Source: a bacterium EF100-94H03 bin56 (lineage in GTDB: Bacteria; Pseudomonadota; Alphaproteobacteria; SP197). From it: a stretch of DNA of 40,368 bases. The stretch lies in the NCBI GenBank assembly GCA_002238685.1, contig MPMV01000042.1:1-40368 (forward strand), given 5' to 3'. The translations under genes and the position numbers were made by a program. Positions within the stretch are counted from its first letter, which is position 1. Each line of letters begins with the position of its first letter. Under the pieces are notes generated by a model, which saw only the letters and a list, made by a program, of their open reading frames with translations, was not told where the DNA came from and made no database searches. This document shows, one piece after another, positions 34,960 through 40,368 of this stretch.

Positions 34960-36135
34960 ATGACGCAGGAGCGAAACTTCTCGACCATCGAGGACGCGAT
35001 TGCCGAGATTGCAGCGGGCCGACCCGTCGTCGTCGTTGACGACGAGCACCGCGAGAATGAAGGCGATCTCATCATGGCGGCCGGGAAGGCGACGCCGGAA
35101 CTGGTCGCCTTCTTTGTTCGCCATACAGCCGGTGTCATCTGCGTTCCCATGGAAGGAGAACGCCTCGATGAACTCGAGTTGCCGCAGATGGTGCAGCACA
35201 ACACCGAACAGCACCGCACGGCTTTCACGATTTCCGTGGACTACCGTTTCGGCACGACCACGGGTATTTCGGCAGAGGATCGGGCGCGCACCATCCGGGC
35301 GCTTGCCGGCGACGGCGGCAACCGGCGCGTCGATGCGGCGAGTTTTGCCCGGCCCGGGCACATCTTTCCGTTGCGGGCGCGCGAGGGCGGTGTCCTGACC
35401 CGCGCCGGTCATACCGAGGCCGCCGTCGACCTGGCGCGGCTCGCAGGGTGTGCTCCGGCAGGCATGATCTGCGAGATCGTCAACGACCGGGGCGCTCTCA
35501 TGCGTCTGCCGGACCTGCTGCCCTTTGCCCGCGAGAACGGGCTGGCCCTCATCTCCATCGCCGATCTCATCGCCTACCGGCGGCGAACCGAACGCCTCGT
35601 CACGCTCATCGACCGGGCTCCCTTCGAGACCAGACACGGTTCCTTCGAGGTCTTCGTCTATCGTTCGGAGATCGACGACACCGAACATCTCGCCCTTGTG
35701 AAGGGGGACATCCGCTCTTTTGACCACGGCGTACTCGTCAGGGTCCACTCAGCCAGTGCCATCGACGATGTCTTTGGCACGGTGAGAGGAGCGGGACGCA
35801 GCCTCGTGGATGTTGCGCTGGAGCGGCTTGCCCGGGAACCGGCTGCCGTCTTTCTCTACCTGCGCGGGCCGCAGGGCTGGGGTCTCGGATTCGGACGCCG
35901 GCGAATCTACGGAGACGCGGATGGGGATCGCAACGATGTCCTGCACGGCCTCGACTGGCGACAGTACGGCACGGGTGCCCAGATCCTGCACGACCTTGGC
36001 CTGCGCACCATTCGCATCCTGACCAACAATCCGGCACCCTACAGAGCCATCGAGGGCTATGGACTTGCCATCCTCGGCAAGGAACCCTTCGTCGATTCGG
36101 TGACCGGTTCCGGCTCCCTCGCGCACAACGCCTGA
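34960..36135 (+). CDS. ribBA: RibBA-type DHBP synthase with degenerate RibA domain
   Basis: The 391-residue protein joins 3,4-dihydroxy-2-butanone-4-phosphate synthase (about 1-205) to a GTP-cyclohydrolase-II-like domain. The first half looks active: DDEHRENEGDLIMAA, HTAGVICVPM, TTGISAEDR and AREGGVLTRAGHTEAA are intact. It turns ribulose 5-phosphate into the four-carbon riboflavin precursor plus formate. In the second half the zinc-binding cysteines are gone: where active enzymes have Cys in VHSECLTGD and RCDC, this one has VHSASAIDD and VRGAGRS, and the active-site REGRGIGL-type loop reads GPQGWGLGF. That half is therefore probably not a cyclohydrolase, and a separate RibA should exist elsewhere. 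The start has GGAG eight bases ahead. Flavin made by this pathway serves the amine dehydrogenase and FdsB. Confidence 0.88.
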   Translation: MTQERNFSTIEDAIAEIAAGRPVVVVDDEHRENEGDLIMAAGKATPELVAFFVRHTAGVICVPMEGERLDELELPQMVQHNTEQHRTAFTISVDYRFGTTTGISAEDRARTIRALAGDGGNRRVDAASFARPGHIFPLRAREGGVLTRAGHTEAAVDLARLAGCAPAGMICEIVNDRGALMRLPDLLPFARENGLALISIADLIAYRRRTERLVTLIDRAPFETRHGSFEVFVYRSEIDDTEHLALVKGDIRSFDHGVLVRVHSASAIDDVFGTVRGAGRSLVDVALERLAREPAAVFLYLRGPQGWGLGFGRRRIYGDADGDRNDVLHGLDWRQYGTGAQILHDLGLRTIRILTNNPAPYRAIEGYGLAILGKEPFVDSVTGSGSLAHNA

Positions 36136-36143
36136 CCGGCCCC

Positions 36144-37043
36144 ATGCCATTCACGGTGCGACGACCGGTTCGGGAGATGGCGGCGTATGTCTCCGGCGAA
36201 TCCGCCCGGGACATGATTCAGCTGGGTTTCAACGAATCGGCCTTTCCTCCCAGTCCGCGGGCCATCGAAGCGGCGCGTCAGGTTTGCCGTGAAACCCGCA
36301 GGTACAACGACGAGAACTACACGGCACTGAAACGGGCGCTTGCCGACCATCACGGTCTCGACGAGGACCGCATCATCTGTGGCGCCGGTTCGATGGACAT
36401 CATGCGCGATCTGGCAGGGTGCTGTCTGGAGCCCGGGCGCACTCTCGTGACCGGGCGTTTGAGCTATGCCTTTCCTGCCGTTCTCGCCCGTGCGGCGGGA
36501 GCGGACGTGAGACTGGTCGAGGACTCATGCTTCACCCACGACATCGATGCCTTCATCGACGCCGTCACCGACTGTTGCGCCATTGTCTACATCGCCAGTC
36601 CCAACAATCCCACGGGCACATCGGTGGGTCTGGAGGCCGTGCGCCGAATCGCGGAGGCGCTGCCCGATCACGTACTCCTCATGATTGACGCAGCCTATGG
36701 TGACTATGTCACCACCCCGTCTGCGCCGTCTCCGGATGTCCTGGTAGACGAAGGGTACAATGCTGCCGTTCTTCACACGTTCTCCAAGGTCCACGGCCTG
36801 GCAGGCCTGCGAACCGGCTGGGCCTATGCCGGGCGTCAGGTCATCGAGGCGGTGGCAAAGGTCCGTGTGCCGGGCATTCTCTCCAGACCGGCCATGGCGG
36901 CGGCCATCGCATCGCTTGCCGACACCGCCCACACAACCCATGTCGTGCGGCAGACACGTGCCCTCAGGGAGCGGATGGCGGCGCGGCTCGGTGAACTCGG
37001 TCTTGATGTCACACCCGGTGACGCACCTTCGGTGCTAAACTAA
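36144..37043 (+). pseudogene. HisC-like PLP aminotransferase, C-terminus lost
   Basis: The frame encodes 299 residues of a class I/II PLP aminotransferase close to histidinol-phosphate aminotransferase. The PLP region has GAGSMDIMRDL (about 80-90), Asn154-Asn155-Pro156 in SPNNPTG, Asp182 and Tyr185 in IDAAYGDY, and Lys215 in TFSKVHGLAGLRTGW, which forms the Schiff base. Family members have about 350-370 residues. This frame ends after PSVLN, just where the C-terminal small domain (NFLLVxF-type strand) should continue, so about 60 residues are missing. The break falls 97 bases before an integrase gene. It begins eight bases after ribBA and was probably co-transcribed with it. The 5' part is intact, so a product may be made but is unlikely to fold fully. 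Confidence 0.75.
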
Positions 37044-37139
37044 CGAAATAACGTACTATTTTCCCTCTCTCCGATGCAACTACGGAACGATCCCGGAACG
37101 GATTCTCCCGTGTTTGCAACTCAAGGCAAGGGGGACTCC
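37041..37139 (+). other. Candidate attachment-site region next to the integrases
   Basis: This 99-bp spacer starts at the aminotransferase break. It opens with AT-rich DNA unlike its neighbours and holds an imperfect palindrome, AAATA-ACGTAC-TATTT (37046-37061). It also has two CTAA motifs five bases apart (37035-37043). A recombination site next to the integrase gene would be expected here. No matching direct repeat was noticed elsewhere in the window, so the attachment-site call is inference. Confidence 0.35.
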
Positions 37140-38264
37140 ATGGCCACAACACGACTCACTCAGGCACGCGTCGAGGCTCTTCGGTCACGAAAGGCCAGCC
37201 GGGATGTCCGGGACGCTGGCCTCAGGGGCTTCGGCGTCCGCGTCTACCCGACCGGACGCAAGTGTTACTTTATTGCAACCCAGTTCGAAGGACAGAGAAT
37301 CTGGAAGATCGTCGGCGATGCCGACGACATGAGTACGGGCGAAGCCCGCGAACAGGCGCGGACAATGCTTGCCGCACTCCGGAGCGATGGACAGGTCTCG
37401 TCGGAGGCGCTGCCGTTCGAGGTCGTCGCCGAGGAAGTGTTTCAGCGCTACGCCAGGAACTGGAAGCCCCGGACGCTCGCGGTGAACCGGGGCTACTATG
37501 CCAACCAGATCCTGCCCTGGTTCCGGGGACGGCCGATCGTCGGCATCACGAGCGCCGATGTCAGGGAATGGTTCGCCTCGCTTCACGAGAAGCCCGTTGC
37601 CGCCGACCGGTCGGCGCCGGTTCTCTCGGTCATCATGACCTGTGCGGAGACATACGGGTACCGGCCGGAAGGAAGCAATCCCTGCCGCGGCATCAGGCGC
37701 TACAGGCGAAAGGGACGAGAACGCTTCCTGTCGGAAGAAGAGATCCGTCGGCTCGGGAGGGTTCTGGAACGTCACGAAGGCGCCCACCCGATGTACGTGG
37801 CCATCATCCGCCTCCTGTTGCTGACCGGGTGCCGGAAGCGGGAAATCGTGACGTTGCGCTGGAAGGAGTACCGGGAAGGCCATCTTCACCTCGCCGATTC
37901 CAAGACCGGTCCTCGCATGGTGTGGCTGTCATCCCCGGCACGACGGATCCTCGAGGAACAGCCACACAGGTCGCAGTGGGTCTTCCCGTCACGCAGCGCC
38001 GGGAACTCCGTCGGCATGTCGTCGGTCGAGCGCTCCTGGAAGCGCATGCGGTCCGAGGCCGGCCTGAAGGACGTCCGGCTGCACGACCTGAGGCACACGT
38101 TCGCCAGCATTGCCGTCATGAGCGGGGAGAATATCCTCACCGTCGGCCGGCTGCTCGGCCACAACGATCCCGGCACGACCCTCAAGTACACGCATCTCGC
38201 CCGTGACGCGGTCGCTGAAGCCGCCGAGACCGTTGGCGCCGTCCTCGGAGGGTCTGCGGCATGA
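37140..38264 (+). CDS. Tyrosine recombinase/integrase, first of a pair
   Basis: The 374-residue integrase starts at the ATG at 37140 with GGGG seven bases ahead. An N-terminal arm-type DNA-binding domain (about 1-85, GVRVYPTGRK) and a core-binding domain (about 95-180) precede the catalytic domain. The catalytic set is complete: Arg in TGCRKREI, Lys in DSKTG, His-x-x-Arg in LHDLRHTFAS, His in LGHNDPG and Tyr in KYTHLA. It is probably active. Its stop overlaps the start of the second recombinase as ATGA. The position directly after a truncated aminotransferase marks the edge of an integrated element. Confidence 0.9.
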   Translation: MATTRLTQARVEALRSRKASRDVRDAGLRGFGVRVYPTGRKCYFIATQFEGQRIWKIVGDADDMSTGEAREQARTMLAALRSDGQVSSEALPFEVVAEEVFQRYARNWKPRTLAVNRGYYANQILPWFRGRPIVGITSADVREWFASLHEKPVAADRSAPVLSVIMTCAETYGYRPEGSNPCRGIRRYRRKGRERFLSEEEIRRLGRVLERHEGAHPMYVAIIRLLLLTGCRKREIVTLRWKEYREGHLHLADSKTGPRMVWLSSPARRILEEQPHRSQWVFPSRSAGNSVGMSSVERSWKRMRSEAGLKDVRLHDLRHTFASIAVMSGENILTVGRLLGHNDPGTTLKYTHLARDAVAEAAETVGAVLGGSAA

Positions 38265-39430
38265 ACCGGAAGACCAAACTGACCGACGCCCTCGTCCGGC
38301 GTCTCAGGCCCGGAGACCGGGAATACACGGTTCGCGACGCCGTGGCGCCCTCGCTCGGTGTCAGGGTGCATCCCTCCGGAGGCCGCAGCTACGTTCACTT
38401 CGGCGAGGGGAAGAAGGTATCGCTGGGTTCCGCGGCGCTCATGAACATCGGACAGGCGCGTCGGACAAGTCTTGCGTTGTTGACAGGTGGTATCCCGAAC
38501 AAGGAGACGGTACCGCTCTTCCGGGACTTCGCTGCCGGGCCATGGCGCGAGTCCTGGGTTCATCACTGCAAGCCGTCGACAATCCGGTGGCGCGACCGGA
38601 ATCTCGAGACCCACCTTCTCCCTGAATTCGGCTCGCTGCGTCTCGACCGCATCACTCGGGACGGAGTTCATCGATGGTTCGACGATTACAGCAGGACCGC
38701 GCCGGGCAATGCCAACAACTGCCTGCGGATCCTTCGTCACGTCTTCAACCACGCGGTGGCCTGCGGGCATGTCGTCTCGAACCCGGCACGCAGTGTCAGG
38801 CCCAACCCGCGCAGGAAGATCACCCGCTTTCTCTCGCGCGAGGAACTCGGCCGGCTCCATCGCGCTCTTGAGCGCCGTGCCGGCGCCAAACGGATCACCC
38901 CCTCGCAACGCCACCAGATCGACATCATCCGGCTGCTGATCCTCACGGGCTGTCGCAAGAACGAGATCGTCCGTCTGCGCCGTGACGAGGTGGCTGGGAG
39001 CCAACTCCGGCTTCGCGACAGCAAGACCGGGCCAAGGACCGTGTTCCTGAATGCCGAGGCCCGATCCATCCTCGAAAGAAGGTTGAAGGGAAGCCGGGAG
39101 TATCTGTTTCCGTCGCCCAAAGACATCTCACGACCGCTGAGTGATCAACTCCCTCTCTGGTACTCCATCCGCAAGGATGCCGATCTGGAAGATGTCCGTC
39201 TCCATGATCTGCGCCACACGTATGCCAGTCACGCCGTCATGCAGGGAACGCCGCTCCCCGTTGTCGCCAGACTCCTTGGTCACTCGCAGACGACCATGAC
39301 CTTGCGCTACGCGCACACGGGCGACCGCGAGACCGAGGCCGCCGCCGAGAGGGTGGGAGGGGCGATTTCCGCACTGCTTGGGGACCGATGCGCGTCTCCG
39401 GCTGCACGGCCGGACGCGGCGGTGCCGTGA
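38261..39430 (+). CDS. Tyrosine recombinase/integrase, second of a pair
   Basis: The 389-residue integrase is a paralog of the preceding one with the same layout. Catalytic residues are Arg in TGCRKNEI, Lys in DSKTG, His-x-x-Arg in LHDLRHTYAS, His in LGHSQTT and Tyr in LRYAHTGD. The motifs are close to those of the first recombinase, but the arm and core-binding regions differ, so they may bind different sites. The ATG overlaps the previous stop, so the two proteins are made together. Overlapping pairs and trios of tyrosine recombinases occur in some mobile elements. I see no third member downstream. Confidence 0.9.
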   Translation: MNRKTKLTDALVRRLRPGDREYTVRDAVAPSLGVRVHPSGGRSYVHFGEGKKVSLGSAALMNIGQARRTSLALLTGGIPNKETVPLFRDFAAGPWRESWVHHCKPSTIRWRDRNLETHLLPEFGSLRLDRITRDGVHRWFDDYSRTAPGNANNCLRILRHVFNHAVACGHVVSNPARSVRPNPRRKITRFLSREELGRLHRALERRAGAKRITPSQRHQIDIIRLLILTGCRKNEIVRLRRDEVAGSQLRLRDSKTGPRTVFLNAEARSILERRLKGSREYLFPSPKDISRPLSDQLPLWYSIRKDADLEDVRLHDLRHTYASHAVMQGTPLPVVARLLGHSQTTMTLRYAHTGDRETEAAAERVGGAISALLGDRCASPAARPDAAVP

Positions 39431-39600
39431 CCGGGTGTTGCCGCCTTGTGGCCGGCAGCGGTCAACACAGGGACCGCATCGCGCCGGAGGCCCTGCCGCT
39501 CCCGCGATCCGTCGGGTTTCGCAGGCGAGGTGTCCGTTCCTGTACTGCCGGATCGCAAGCGGCGCCACGCGGTGTCCCGGGGTCGGCGTTCGGGCGCGAT

Positions 39601-39635
39601 GGCGCCCCGAGGGTGGGGGAAACCCTCGGGGCGCC
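39601..39635. terminator. Perfect 14-bp stem hairpin between convergent genes
   Basis: GGCGCCCCGAGGGT (39601-39614) and its exact complement (39622-39635) enclose a seven-base loop. It lies between the end of the second integrase gene and the stop of the minus-strand autotransporter, so it can serve both directions. Neither side has a clear U-tract, so it is a strong stem rather than a canonical intrinsic terminator. Confidence 0.5.
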
Positions 39636-39655
39636 GGCGCCGCATGGCCCGACGC

Positions 39656-40368
39656 TCACCAGCGGATGATGCCTCTGAGCATCATGCCGTGTTCGGCGCC
39701 GTTGTCGTTGGCCGCCTCGCGGCGCGTGGCGTCGAGGCTGATCTCGAAGCCGGGATCGCCCTCGACCGCCGGGGTCAGACGCCAGCCGATCCGGTAATCG
39801 CGGACACCTCCGTTGGCGACGCCGACGCCGATGCCGGGCGTGCCGGTGAACCGGTCGCCGAAGAGCGCCATCCCGTAGCCCGCCTCGGCCGTCAGGCCCC
39901 GCGCGGCACTGAACGCCCCGCCGTCCGGCGCGAGCGCCCGCGCATCCCGTGCGCCCCACAGCCGCTCGGCTGCGCTCGACGCCGCGCCCAGGGTGGGCGA
40001 GAGCGAGAACGACAGGCCCCGTCCGCGCTCGCCCGGGTCGAGCCGCGCCGTGGCGCTCATCCCCCATTCCTCGTAGTCCGAGTCCGCGTGCGCCACCAGC
40101 ATCCGCGCCTTCGCCTCGACGGAGAGGCCCGAGGCCGCGTCGGCATACGCGACGCCGCCGCCGAGCTCCAGACCTGCGCCGGTCTCCGCGTCGCCGCCGT
40201 CATGGCGCACCCCGAGCTCCAGCGAGGGACGCAGCGTCGCGGTCTGCGAGACCGCGAACGACCGCCCGCCCTCCAGCACGAGGCGCAGCCGGCTCGCATC
40301 CGCCGTCGTCGCCGCCGAACCCGCCGCCCGCTCCGACTCCGTCGTCACAAACATCGCGTCCGCCTTGA
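39656..40368 (-). CDS. Autotransporter beta-barrel, C-terminal half (partial)
   Basis: The frame is open to the window edge and encodes at least 237 residues. It carries the last two thirds of an autotransporter barrel: amphipathic strands with RLRLVLEGGRSF, LELGVRHDGGDAETG, VEAKARMLVAHADSDYEEWG, then ATRREAANDN and a final GIIRW ending in Trp, the aromatic end that barrel assembly recognises. It would insert in the outer membrane. The passenger lies beyond the edge, so function is unknown. The sequence is more GC-rich than the truncated barrel at 2627-4510, which ends where this half roughly begins. It may be a separate autotransporter or the missing half of that one. Confidence 0.75.
   Translation of the reverse strand, partial: KADAMFVTTESERAAGSAATTADASRLRLVLEGGRSFAVSQTATLRPSLELGVRHDGGDAETGAGLELGGGVAYADAASGLSVEAKARMLVAHADSDYEEWGMSATARLDPGERGRGLSFSLSPTLGAASSAAERLWGARDARALAPDGGAFSAARGLTAEAGYGMALFGDRFTGTPGIGVGVANGGVRDYRIGWRLTPAVEGDPGFEISLDATRREAANDNGAEHGMMLRGIIRW

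Noticed and set aside
37021..37139. tRNA gene as the integration site beside the integrases
   Set aside because: No cloverleaf or conserved T-loop sequence is visible; the neighbouring gene is a truncated aminotransferase.

Overview
The window is high-GC DNA that reads as an alphaproteobacterial chromosome segment, probably Rhodospirillales-like. The signs are a RibBA of the type with a degenerate second domain, a CpdR-like receiver divergent from an N-formylglutamate amidohydrolase, and dense overlapping operons. No rRNA, tRNA or CRISPR array is visible. Genus and species cannot be told from the sequence alone.

Left edge (1-2626) is decayed mobile or junk DNA. It holds a C-terminal scrap of a possible RepA-like AAA ATPase, a transposase pseudogene with one in-frame stop and three frameshifts (about 759-1700), a short direct repeat, a possible ribbon-helix-helix scrap and an unusually AT-rich stretch. 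It abuts an autotransporter with Cache-like passenger domains (2627-4510, minus) whose beta-barrel is cut off at 2627.

Centre (4780-18095) is a catabolic region for methylated nitrogen compounds. One minus-strand operon encodes a PhyH-type dioxygenase, a SAM methyltransferase and a flavin/[4Fe-4S] enzyme of the trimethylamine/dimethylamine dehydrogenase family (8642 to 4780). A Rieske oxygenase is divergent to it. Then come a CocE-type hydrolase and, divergent, a small and a large subunit resembling N,N-dimethylformamidase (12357-14875). A cupin, another methyltransferase, a spermidine/putrescine-type binding protein and a second PhyH protein follow.

From 33301 down to 18110 lies one minus-strand run of eleven tightly packed reading frames: hydantoinase/oxoprolinase subunits A and B, a 62-codon frame, a second CocE-type hydrolase, a dipeptide-type ABC importer (two permeases, two ATPases, no binding protein), an NAD-type formate dehydrogenase (fused NuoE/NuoF-like beta subunit and molybdopterin alpha subunit) and a methyltransferase. 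Read together (inference): an amidase releases formate plus dimethylamine from dimethylformamide or a related formamide, the amine dehydrogenase demethylates the amine, and formate dehydrogenase recovers NADH from the formate.

Right part (33559-37043) looks like core chromosome: N-formylglutamate amidohydrolase, a degenerate CpdR-like receiver, RibBA and a HisC-like aminotransferase. The aminotransferase stops about 60 residues early. Just beyond it are two overlapping tyrosine recombinase genes (37140-39430), then a strong hairpin and the C-terminal half of an autotransporter barrel that runs off the window. Both flanks therefore carry truncated genes and mobile-element signatures.
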